Under the pieces are notes generated by a model. That model saw only the letters and a program-made list of their open reading frames with translations. It was not told the origin of the DNA and did not search any database. Source: Isohypsibius dastychi (taxonomy: Eukaryota; Tardigrada; Eutardigrada; Parachela; Isohypsibiidae). From it: a stretch of 16,275 bases of DNA. Shown here in pieces: positions 1 through 8,662 of this stretch. The number at the start of each line of letters is the position of its first letter. Position 1 is the first letter of the stretch. Location: positions 1-16,275 of the forward strand of contig JAQIWT010000693.1 in the NCBI GenBank assembly GCA_034696485.1, written 5' to 3'. The translations under genes were made by a program, and so were the position numbers.

Positions 1-83
1 TTGTTACCACCTAATTAAACTTCTATAAAAAATGTCGTTTACAATGAAATCTTGAACAGAAATTTGCGATTCCGTTACAAAAC

Positions 84-98
84 CCCCGCGTAGCGGGG
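84..98. repeat. Short GC-rich hairpin
   Basis: A perfect 6-bp inverted repeat, CCCCGC and GCGGGG, is separated by a 3-base loop and continues into a GC-rich GGCGGCGCTGC tract. It stands out against the AT-rich surroundings. It could be the end of a dispersed repeat, but one copy cannot show this. Confidence 0.4.
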
Positions 99-508
99 CG
101 GCGCTGCTAGTGTAGAACAATTACTCTCACTGAGAAGATCATTTTTGAAGCAGCTGTTTTCACCAGATACATATTCACCCGTTCCGAATCAAATGTCAAC
201 ACAACTAAAATGTCTTCATGCGCACACTGAAATCCTGGCACGGTTCTTTCTTACTCTGAGTTGATGTGAGTCAGCGGACTCTCATCGTGTACCAATATCA
301 TTCACACATTTAGGTTATACATGTACAAGTAATTCACTATACAAAACAATCTTCCCGAGTCAACGCAGCCCAATGCGAGCTAGTCGATACGATGTGCTAG
401 ATATGAGATTAAATTTTCTCGCAATAAAGGCTCACAAATTCCTTGCAGGAACAATGGTAATATATGTCCTACTTTTTGAATGAGCATCATATTTGATTCC
501 ATACAGCT

Positions 509-872
509 TTAGCTGTCTTTATGTCGGATACGATCAACAGCTGAATCACGTAATAACTGTGGTGTGTTGACTTCAATCGCTCTAATGGACCGATGCGAGT
601 CCCTCAAACTTTTTTGCTTTGCTTTTTCGAAGGCAGTGCTATCATTTATTTGCCCACCTCTGACTGAATTATTTTTGAACGGCTGCGGAAAGCCACTGAA
701 CATCTGCTTCGTTCTGACGTTGTGTGGATGGCTTCCTGGTGTTGTCTATGTATTGCACAGTCTTTGTTACCGTCTTTCCGAACTTCTCAGCGACGATTGA
801 TAGCAAATGTTCTAAAAGATTTGCGAACTCACCCTGGCCACCCGGACTCAGCTTCGGATTGACAGTGCTCAA
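509..872 (-). pseudogene. Possible degenerate coding fragment
   Basis: Two overlapping minus-strand frames, 669-872 and 509-703, both have protein-like composition. The sense appears to pass from one frame to the other within their 35-bp overlap, as it would across a frameshift or an unrecognised small intron. I recognise no domain. It could be a decayed mobile-element gene, an exon pair of an unmodelled gene, or chance. This is a weak call. Confidence 0.2.
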
Positions 873-1643
873 GAGGACAAACCAAAACTTATGCTCGCTT
901 TTAGCACCCAGAGATATATGTCGTCGATGGTCTGCCAGAGCAGGGCACTGTGTGTTTTATCTGTTCTATAGTCGCTTGATAATGGTTGCATGAATGATAT
1001 GAGAACTAATTAATGGCGCATTATCGAGTTACTTTGCGCACCACTTGTAAAAGCGTCTGCCCTTGAAAATAAAAGCTTAATCTCCGCAAAAAGAACAACC
1101 GGGTCAAACCGGCGATGCCAACAGTCAACATTCACTTTAAATTGAATCATACCAAAAGTTATCAGAAAGAGACTGCTTTCACTGGATGTCCTTGAAACTG
1201 TCGTCAGATTCGAAAAACCCATTTTCAGAGGAAGCTCTTCCAAATCCCCCACGGGTGACTCAATTAAGAAATCTGGTGCCACAGAATGACGAAAGATTTT
1301 TGTCGCGGTCAAAAAAAACAACAAACCATTATCAGAAACAGCTCACGGCAGCTTCTGTTCATAATAAATTCAGTAAACTTGTTGCTCACAAAACTGCTAA
1401 TACCATGCTGGCCATGTGTGGGATTTTGTTTATTGGGGAACCGATACAAAACAATTCGTGCTGAGTGAGTTCATGGCCTCCTGCTGCTTCGTATTTTGCA
1501 CCATGAGTAGTCGAAAAATAGGCCGGAATTCCGATCGAAAGTTTTGGGAAGGTGTTTTACTGCATGACACCGAAATGAATGTATTACGGTATACCAAACC
1601 GCGAATACAAAATGGCAAACAAGAATCAATCTGGCATGAAGAG

Positions 1644-3158
1644 TTAGACTCTGTTACGGCATGAGGGACAAGTCCAATACATTTCCATCCAACGATCAAC
1701 ACAGGCCATATGGAATTCTACAAGAACATGATACGCGTCGCCAAAACAACAAAGAAAACGATGAACTCACCATGTTTGCAGCGAACTAAAAAGCGAACCC
1801 GGTCGCCACACTCGGAGCATTCCTGGCAAATGGCACACTCTTCGCCGTTCATATCACCAACCTTGCGCACCGGCTGAAGGGCAAGTACAATCCTCCTCTT
1901 TAAACGATCGATTGCCTCGGCTAGATTTTCACAGAATTCCTGGAAATACAAAGAAATGATGTTTTGTGTTTAATTGAGCGATGTTTGACAAACTGTTTCG
2001 TGGACGACGTAAGAAGGGAATGACATAAGTCCGCCGATGATCACAAAAGATGATACCACGAACAACGTGAATATCACGGCATTGCAGCCAGTGATGAGTT
2101 TCCTCTCTGGTATAGTAGGTATCTTCATTCCGGTGACGTCTGCTGACCAGAGAACAGACTGGAAAAGGTGACTTTGGTTCTTCTCAAGAACAGTTAGTGA
2201 AAAAGGCAGGATGTCAGAACGACGGTCGAATTCTGGTGTGTTCCAAAGTACTTCATCGGTAAGCAAGCTGACGGTCACTGGATTTTGTTCAGTATGTAGC
2301 TGTATCACCTTTTAAAAATTTCATTTTATGTCAGTTTAACAAGATACATTCCCAATCAGATATTGTAATGCCCCGACCAGAAGGTGCAAAAATATCACCG
2401 GGGTGCGAAATTTTACCCGTCCTACACTGAGTGAGTTAGCTCAGCCAGCTGGATCTGATTTTTGTGATTGCCGCAATATTTCTGCACCGTCTGGTCGGGG
2501 CAGTACAGTAATCTATGCTCAGGAGAGTTCGAAATCTTTTCAATTACATTTGGAGTTTAAAAACGAGCACCAAACTTTATTTAGCCTCTTGAGTTTTCGT
2601 TCGATGATTTTCTCTGAGCGATTTGTAAAAAACCTTGTAATATCGTAGAAATTTCGTACGCAGTGACAATATATCAAGCCTGAAAGATTTATTCAACGAA
2701 AAACGAACCTCTTCCAAGGTCTTGGAATCGGACCAGTGAGAAAAGACCAGAACAAATTCTTTGGTTGCTAGCATAGACTTCACCGTCGATAAATCAGCTT
2801 CGATCAAATTTCCAAAAAACGATATTTCTCTGAAGCGATTCACACCCGCGTTGCATTCGACAGACTGCGGAGACCCAGTGCAATCTGCAGCTTGATGTTC
2901 CTCCATAAATTTTAGCCGGCCGGACTACAATGTTGTCAAGAAATGAGCATTTTTAATAAACTGTTGAAGTAAATATCGCACCAGCTCAAATTTCGTGGTT
3001 GATCGGAGATAACAATAATTCCATACACCGTTGTTGTTCCAAAAAAATGCCAATCCTGGAACCACGATCACCAAAGGCAAGGTGGTGACAAGAACACGGA
3101 TCAATTCCAACATCGTCGATTGATGATGAACAATGTCACCTAAAATGAAGCTCGCAAG
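1644..3158 (-). CDS. Spliced membrane protein with C-terminal RING-H2 finger (E3 ubiquitin ligase candidate)
   Basis: I assembled five exons on the minus strand: 3158-2982 (open upstream, so the start may lie further right; the first ATG is at 3113), 2924-2709, 2308-1994, 1939-1771 and 1717-1644. Introns of 57, about 400, 54 and 53 bp have GT/AG borders and every junction keeps the frame. The N-terminal exon holds a hydrophobic segment. The 2924-2709 exon has a stretch vaguely like a thioredoxin fold. The 2308-1994 exon has a second strong transmembrane segment. The last two exons join to form a RING-H2 finger: CAIC, then C-x-H-x2-H-x2-C across the splice site, then CPSC, with the stop soon after. 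RING-H2 proteins of this type are membrane-anchored E3 ubiquitin ligases, so that role is an inference. The last intron is the best supported because it completes the zinc ligands. The junctions at 2309 and 2708 are the least certain, and further exons may be missing. Confidence 0.62.
2370..2501. mobile_element. MITE-like inverted-repeat element in an intron
   Basis: Arms at 2370-2395 and 2476-2501 are inverted copies matching at 24 of 26 bases, beginning GCCCCGACCAG. The whole unit is 132 bp with no coding capacity, which fits a small nonautonomous DNA transposon. It lies inside the long intron (about 2309-2708) of the RING-H2 gene. No clear target-site duplication is visible, so the family cannot be named. 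Confidence 0.55.
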
Positions 3159-3159
3159 C

Positions 3160-4770
3160 TGAAATAATCTGCATGAATTTCAAAGGAATATGGAACAGGG
3201 GAAATCGATCGGGTAGAAGCAAGAATATTGGTTGTCTAGTATCCTTGGTTGAAGGCGACATGGCAAAAGCATTGTATGCATCTCATTGTACTGCATTGTA
3301 CTCTCTACACTGCTCTTGGTCAAGGCATGCGCAATGCCACTCTCTCAAATCCTTCTAGTCAATGCGAGGCAGATGTCAGCTACTGGGCTTGTTCAGACTA
3401 AGCAGACATGTACTTTCTCTCTTTCGCTCTGCTTGATAGCGAGTGAGTGTTCACTCTCATCATTTGTCTTGTCATGTTTTTCATGATCTGAAAACTCGGA
3501 AAGCGATATTCTGTCCATGCCAGAGTGGACGAGCCGGCTTTATGAATAATCGAATCTCACTTTGCGCTGCCAAACTGGCCTAACCGTAACATCAATAGAT
3601 TTGGACGACACCGAAAAACCGTAACACCGCTAACGTGGAACCACCATTGAGGTGTTCACGATACAGCAAATCCCGAAAGATTGTAGGCTCATACAGCACT
3701 TGGAGGTATTGCAAGCTGTAAACTGGGTAAATATGTATACACAGTTTGCAGGTTTTTGACCATAATCTCGTTCAACACGTTTTATGACGCTATCAATTTC
3801 CAATGTAGGATATTAGTAGTCGACTGAGTCCCTTCGAGGAACAGATTCTGGGATTCCAGAGGCGCAGTCCCCTGGAATTCCTGGAACCGGAAGTCAAGAT
3901 ATCTCCCCCTTCAAAATTTCGCCACAATTCCCCCCGTACAACAATAATCTAACAAAAATGTAATTCCTGCATGGAATTAAAAGGAGAATTCAGCGCAGAA
4001 TGGATCAAGCCTAGAAGCAGCGATCATACCAGTATCAATTTTGAATGTGATGAGGAATGTCTCGAAAAACAGGTGCACTTTTGGGTCGCTCACTCACTCG
4101 TCGCTTTTTCTTTTTCCATAAGACATATTTCCGGCAATTGAAATCAAAATGAAATAATTCCAGCATGGAATTCAAAACCAAACGATCAATCCGGGAAATA
4201 AATAAGTCAAATTAAATCGGAGAATCCAGCAGCAGATGTATCGAGTGCAATATATCCAAGATGTCATTCCTCCATCACCATTTTCAAAAACATTTTCTTA
4301 AATACGTTCCACTTATTTATCTACTTCAACAAGGATCAATTGTGAAGTTTTAAAGAACGATGGAAGAGTTGATCGAAGGAAACAAACCAAAACAAACAGA
4401 ACACGTTCTGAGCGGGGTGTGTTAGGCGCGTATGGCGACTGATGCCAAACAGCATTCTGCCATTTGGCTCACTTCGTTTTTTGGTGGAATCCTCTAAAAA
4501 GTCTCCTGCTAGTTTTCGTTTCTCTCCCTTCCTAACCTCCTCCACTCTCGCGAAACCTACTCAAAAAAAAGCAGAGAATCCGATTTGGTGGGTATATCTG
4601 GTGTTTTCTGAGCGGAAACAAGTGTGCGCGCCCATGAAGTTTGGTGGTGGTTTCTCTTTGTCTGGTGTCGCTCGTTTCTGTTGCTGGCTGTTTTTTTCTC
4701 GTTTCTGGTCTTCCCACATCTTCCTCAACCAAGCAGTTGGCCGAAAACCTTCTGCTCATCAAATTCAGGG
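3160..4770. other. Noncoding intergenic region
   Basis: No recognisable gene is seen. Open frames are short and lack domains. The content is AT-rich with pyrimidine-rich tracts. It probably contains the upstream end of the RING-H2 gene (to the left) and distal upstream DNA of the leucine-rich-repeat gene (to the right). One diverged repeat pair is listed separately. Confidence 0.5.
3956..4244. repeat. Pair of diverged direct repeats
   Basis: Copy A spans about 3956-4010. Copy B spans about 4148-4244 and carries an extra internal stretch. Both have an AATTCC-GCATGGAATT core. This is followed (directly in A, after about 37 bases in B) by a segment of about 35 bases starting AATTAAA, with GGAGAAT and CAGCAGA-like blocks. 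Most positions of that second segment match. They look like old copies of one dispersed repeat. Confidence 0.4.
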
Positions 4771-4779
4771 AGCCGAAAG

Positions 4780-4867
4780 CCCCTGCGACGACGTCAACTG
4801 TTGTAATTCTTGAATTGCAACAGGGGTATCGCCATTTTTTATTGCGGTCATGACGTCGTCGCAGGGG
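4780..4867. repeat. Perfect 17-bp inverted repeat (MITE-like or hairpin)
   Basis: The arms 4780-4796 and 4851-4867 are perfect reverse complements of 17 bp, starting CCCCTGCGACG. The 54-bp centre contains an imperfect palindrome at about 4799-4822. Both arms carry a GACGTC core. The unit could be a short nonautonomous element or a stem-loop regulatory structure upstream of the leucine-rich-repeat gene. Confidence 0.55.
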
Positions 4868-4869
4868 TC

Positions 4870-4877
4870 TGACGTCA
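4870..4877. promoter_or_regulatory. CRE-like octamer TGACGTCA
   Basis: The full palindromic CRE consensus for CREB/ATF-type bZIP factors lies just outside the right arm of the inverted repeat, whose arms carry two more GACGTC cores. It is about 640 bp upstream of the leucine-rich-repeat gene's start codon, so a distal control role is possible but unproven. Confidence 0.35.
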
Positions 4878-5505
4878 TTGGTTTTGGGGGTCCTTGCTCA
4901 AAAGGGGGGCGGATGCATTTCCCTTTGCGGTGATAAGTGGAGAAAATAGGAAAAACTGGAAGAACTGGAAGCCCTTTTTTTGTAGAAAAGTGGTGGCAAT
5001 TTGCAGTAATTGGTCTCGATAACTTGGTTTTCGGTTAAACTTGTTAGCTAATCAGAATACTATGTGGCATCGAGCAACCAATGAAGTGACACAGAACGCA
5101 ACTATTTTTTCATCGCATTTGATTTTCGCATTTCGAAGGACGATATCTGTATCGATTTTTAGTGATATCCAGGATCAATTTTAGACCAGTTCCAAATGGA
5201 TACAAGACGTAAAGTCCTAATTCGGATTTTGAGTATATTTCATTGGTGCAGAAATACTATCGATTTATTACGGCTGTATGCGAAGCGAAATGTTATTCAT
5301 TTCCACTGGAAATGACCCGTATGTATATTTGGGTGCAGTAATTCCCGTAAACTTAAAGACCAAATACAGACTAACAAAACCTGATTTAACCAGATTTAAC
5401 ACCGAGAAACCAAAGCAGTTTTTATCAAGTGAAATCTTACAAGTTGCACGCTCCTGGCTCTTTTTATTTCAACCGACAAGTAATTAGAATAATAACAACT
5501 TGTTG
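4878..5505. other. Upstream region of the leucine-rich-repeat gene
   Basis: No gene is supported here; one 69-codon frame at 5278-5487 has no recognisable features. The region is AT-rich and probably holds the proximal promoter of the gene that starts at 5518. I see no clear TATA box. Confidence 0.4.
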
Positions 5506-5512
5506 TTTTCAG
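5506..5512 (+). promoter_or_regulatory. Splice acceptor TTTTCAG just before the start codon
   Basis: The strong nematode 3' splice consensus TTTTCAG ends five bases before the ATG at 5518. No coding exon lies upstream, so this is most simply a spliced-leader trans-splicing site, or else the end of a 5'UTR intron. It supports 5518 as the start codon rather than the upstream TTG codons. Confidence 0.6.
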
Positions 5513-5517
5513 TCATC

Positions 5518-7651
5518 ATGAAACTCGTACTTCTCCTCTTTGCGGTGTGTTTGGCGTACTGTTTCGTCGAGAAAGACTGCGACGAGGCCTGTGTCTGTGA
5601 TCCTCGAGATCTGCCTGGTCGAATGGACTGTTCTCGCGGCAAGCACGATGACTGGCGCTTCGTGAAGAACGGGATCTACCCGAATATCCTCATTCTCGAT
5701 GTGTCTGATAATCGAATCAAGTCGGCTCCAACTTATCCCCTTTCCATCATGTTCCCAAAGTTGGAAAAACTGGTTTTGAGTGGGAACAAGATTCCTTGCC
5801 ATCAAGTGTCTGGACTGGGATTCTCCGGCTTGATTGAGTACAAGGAATGTCCTCAGCCTGTTCGACCAACTACACCGACTGTGATCACGCCGTCTACGAG
5901 TGAGCATTAGTACCAATTATTTATTTATCCTGTGATAGAACGTTATTTTAGTGAAATCTTTACCACTTCCGACTCCAGCTTCGACATGTAGGACGTTTTT
6001 AAACGATATTATACTTGTGATTAACTTTGAATTGTAGCACGCACTATCTCTCCATCTTCGACAACCTCGAAAACAGCCGCGGAAACAACAAGTATTGAAA
6101 AAACACAAAACTCTCCCAAATTAATTTCATTGACTCTCTTCTTTAACAACAGCTAAGATCACCTCGACTACGACAACGACTGTCGAAACAGTGATTCCAA
6201 CCAGCGGTGAAGCAGAAACGTCCACTGAGCCAACAACAGCTACTCCAACTAGCTCGATGAAACCCACCTCCTCAACTGCTGATTCTCGAGTCTGCTATGG
6301 TAATGGAATATTCGTTAATACTGAAATATTTTTTTTGTGAATATAAAATAAATCCTGTATAGTCGTTGATACTTGCCCACCGTGCACGGCTCCACCTCAG
6401 CAGATCGTCGCGATTGCGGAGAATACCGACCAGATCGTTCAACTCGCCAGGGCAACCTTAGCTGCGACAATCATCGGAGCGCTGTCTGTCCTGCTGTGTA
6501 CGCGAAATCGCACCATCTCGTATACTCCTCAAGTGTGTTAATCATGAAGATTTGAACAAGCCGAAACTGAGATCTTTTGTTTAGAATCCTCCACGTCGTC
6601 TCCGAGCTCCTACTCCAGATGGAATCGAACTTCAGCCCATCGGAGCGAATGCTGCCATCCAGAACGATGGGTAAACTCGATTTTTGAATTATTTTGTAGG
6701 TAAATTGATGAACTCAGGTGAATTTTGCATTTTACAGCTCCCGAAATCCCAGCAATCGCCCAGGAAGGTGACGATGCAGAACTTGGAATCCCGAATGAGA
6801 ACTACTTCCCGGAGAACTTGCCAGGCGGTATGAACCACGAACACATCTATAATCAACCATTCAATCCAGGTACTCGTAATTCACATAAACTGTTTCAGGA
6901 AAATGATTATATTAGTTACAGCTGTGCCTGCGAATGAGGTGGTTATTGACATGAACGATGGTAAGACTTGAATCAACTTGATAAGTTTTAAAAACTCAGA
7001 TTCCTCCTTGATTTAGCGGTTGATGATCACGCCGAAAACGTCAATATTCCGGCCGCTCCCCTTGCAGCCCCAGAGGACGAGGTTCTCATCAATTTGGAGT
7101 TTCCAGGTAACACAGAATACGAATTGAGACGCTTTAATGCTCATCCTTGTTTTTCAATAGACTTTCCTGCCGGACTTGATCTGGGTGTTCAGATCCCAAC
7201 AAACGGAGGTAATGTTCTTTTACTAAACCTTGAAAGTTCAACAAGTGTTCCCTCCATAGAAATTGATGCAGATGTGGCCGTGCATGCCGAAATCGCTGCT
7301 CAAGTGAATAACGTCGTGGACGATGCAGGAGTCAACGAGCAGATTCCAGCAGTCGGAAATCCCGCCGTAGTTATCCCCGGTAAGAACAACTTGCTGTCAT
7401 ACAATCGTGATCATAATAAAGTGAATTTAGATGCTATCGTTCCACCAGCTCCTCCCGCTCAGAATACTCCGGTTATTCCACCAGGTAAAACAAGTTTGAT
7501 ACAATTCAGATGTTGCGATCACATCCTCATTTTTTCAGCTCCTACCAACCCGTTCGCTCAGCTCGGCCGAGGCTCCGGATACAACCTCCGTGATCGCAAC
7601 AAGTTGGTCAAGCCACCAAAGCCAGCTCCATATCCACCCAAGAAGAAGTGA
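5518..7651 (+). CDS. Type I membrane protein with small leucine-rich-repeat ectodomain, twelve exons
   Basis: Exons are about 5518-5899, 6038-6091, 6153-6299, 6363-6532 (or 6534), 6585-6670, 6738-6869, 6922-6960, 7017-7106, 7161-7208, 7260-7379, 7431-7484 and 7539-7651. Nearly all introns are in phase 1 and short. The protein starts with a signal peptide and a cysteine cap (C-x3-C-x-C). Two leucine-rich repeats (LILDVSDNRI and LEKLVLSGNKI) and a cysteine pair follow. A Thr/Ser/Pro-rich stalk then leads to a CPPC motif, one transmembrane helix near the end of exon 4, and a long Pro/Asn/acidic tail. The tail ends in a GYNLRDRN-type motif and a lysine-rich terminus. Extracellular recognition or adhesion is inferred, not shown. 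The exon 5 to 6 junction shifts frame if exon 4 ends at 6532, but stays open if the alternative GT two bases downstream is used. Codon use favours C/G third positions, unlike the transposon genes, so it is probably a host gene. Confidence 0.72.
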
Positions 7652-7942
7652 AGCGGGCTCGATGTCGTGATGACAGATGGATCGTTCTCTTTCGTTAATT
7701 TCGAATAACCGACAGACTTATGTTGATTTTTTTTTCTGTAATCAGTTTTTCACGTATACTTTCATTTTCGAGCAGTATTGCAGTTTATTTTTCGGTTGAC
7801 GAGTCCATAGATTCTACTTTGTACAGATGTGATCAAATTTACAGTTTTATTTTGTTAGATATATAAGCTTTCAATCCAGCCTTGTTTTTGTGTGTTGAAT
7901 GATTCAGATCTAAGTTTTGATAATCACTGGGTCGATATAAAA
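7652..7942. other. Intergenic spacer between host-like gene and transposon genes
   Basis: An AT-rich stretch between the leucine-rich-repeat gene's stop codon and the kinase's start codon. It probably includes the former gene's 3' untranslated region (a GAATAA variant poly(A) signal near 7703) and the kinase promoter. The left end of the Maverick element may fall here, but its terminal inverted repeat cannot be recognised without the partner copy. Confidence 0.4.
7856..7868 (+). promoter_or_regulatory. TATA box candidate for the kinase gene
   Basis: A TAGATATATAAGC sequence lies about 75-85 bp before the ATG at 7943, with a TCAATCC-type initiator-like stretch just downstream. Spacing fits an RNA polymerase II core promoter. 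A GATTCAG (7901-7907) before the ATG could alternatively serve as a trans-splice acceptor. Confidence 0.4.
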
Positions 7943-8662
7943 ATGCAAGACTGTTTCAACGTTTTCATCGAGGGTAATGTAGCCTGTGGAAAATCATCTC
8001 TTATGCGTGAACTCAAGATATTGCACCCAGACTGGACATTTCATGAGGAGCCCGTGGCAAAATGGTGCAACTGGGACGGACGTAATTTATTAGCGGAATT
8101 CTACAAGGATCCAAAAGCAGCATGTTACGATTTCCAGAAGACTGTTCTTGAGACCTTTAAGGATGATATACCCACTCTAGCTGATCACGAGCATTTGCCT
8201 CGCACACATACCTGCTGCTCGAGAACGAAACTAGTTAGGTGTGTTCATGTTTGGGAACGTAGTCCTCGCGCTGCATTGCGAGTTTTCGCCAGGTTGGGCT
8301 GTCTTGAGGGTAACCTATCCAATGCGCAGCTGCAGGAGTTGTATGAATATGATTATCGGATAAACACTTGGTTCCATAAAACACCTTCAATAACCATCTA
8401 CCTACGTTCTCCAGCACAGGTATGCCACCAAAGGCTTGTCAATCGTGCTCGACCTGAGGAAGCTGGGAAAGTTTCATTGACCTATCTCAAAGATCTCCAA
8501 ACAGGACATGACGATGAGTTTAAAGAAGAAACTACTGTTATCGTTAATGAATGTACTACGAATCTGGCTCTCGGTATAAAAGTGAAATTAGCAGAATGTG
8601 CCATCAAAGGCGCGGTTTCAGCGTTGGAAGATTATAAGTCTTTATTAAAGCTCAAGAAGTGA
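7943..8662 (+). CDS. Deoxynucleoside kinase (dNK; TK2/dCK/dGK family)
   Basis: A 239-residue intronless protein that would phosphorylate deoxynucleosides to monophosphates, the first salvage step towards dNTPs. The start is the ATG at 7943; the frame is open upstream only through non-ATG codons. The P-loop IEGNVACGKSS (about 9-19) is the family signature. EPVAKW (36-41) carries the expected catalytic-base Glu and substrate Trp. The FQ at 64-65 matches the substrate Gln, and ERS (105-107) is the conserved ERS motif. A YLRSP strand and an Arg-rich lid (RLVNRARPEE) follow. Length is near the normal 210-260. All key residues appear present, so it should be active. It converges on the Fic gene, with 18 bp of 3' overlap. 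Lack of introns and its place beside the viral block suggest transposon cargo. It is not the TK1 type. Confidence 0.9.
   Translation: MQDCFNVFIEGNVACGKSSLMRELKILHPDWTFHEEPVAKWCNWDGRNLLAEFYKDPKAACYDFQKTVLETFKDDIPTLADHEHLPRTHTCCSRTKLVRCVHVWERSPRAALRVFARLGCLEGNLSNAQLQELYEYDYRINTWFHKTPSITIYLRSPAQVCHQRLVNRARPEEAGKVSLTYLKDLQTGHDDEFKEETTVIVNECTTNLALGIKVKLAECAIKGAVSALEDYKSLLKLKK
8641..8646 (-). terminator. Poly(A) signal AATAAA at the end of the minus-strand block
   Basis: On the minus strand, AATAAA overlaps the stop codon of the Fic gene (CTTTAATAAAG). It is the natural 3' end signal for the minus-strand transcript. It also lies inside the last codons of the opposing kinase gene, so cleavage would occur within DNA that codes for the kinase on the other strand. 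Confidence 0.5.

Larger units (their letters stand above)
1..1640. other. Region without a convincing gene
   Basis: I see no intact gene here. The longest open stretches (up to about 100 codons) occur on both strands without recognisable motifs or consistent splice borders. The minus-strand stretch 509-872 is described separately as a weak coding candidate. The stretch about 1430-1640 probably includes the 3' untranslated end of the RING-H2 gene to its right. Confidence 0.5.

Noticed and set aside
1010-1324. 104-codon minus-strand frame, considered as a retrotransposon protease remnant
   Set aside because: One TFG-like stretch is not enough; no catalytic motif or neighbouring retroelement genes are visible.
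1416-1664. 82-codon plus-strand frame
   Set aside because: It overlaps the final exon and 3' end of the minus-strand RING-H2 gene and has no recognisable domain.
2961-3113. ATG at 3113 as the certain start of the RING-H2 gene
   Set aside because: The frame is open upstream to a good TTTCAG acceptor at about 3159, so an earlier exon is equally possible.
3400-3480. Short GAGTGA/TCACTC inverted repeat in a pyrimidine-rich stretch
   Set aside because: Arms of six bases are expected by chance and nothing else supports a function.
4442-4853. Overlapping 60-123-codon plus-strand frames
   Set aside because: They run through low-complexity pyrimidine-rich DNA and into the inverted repeat, with no domain and no consistent splice borders.
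5509-5916. 135-codon minus-strand frame
   Set aside because: It is the antisense shadow of exon 1 of the leucine-rich-repeat gene, whose signal peptide, cysteine cap and repeats are clear.
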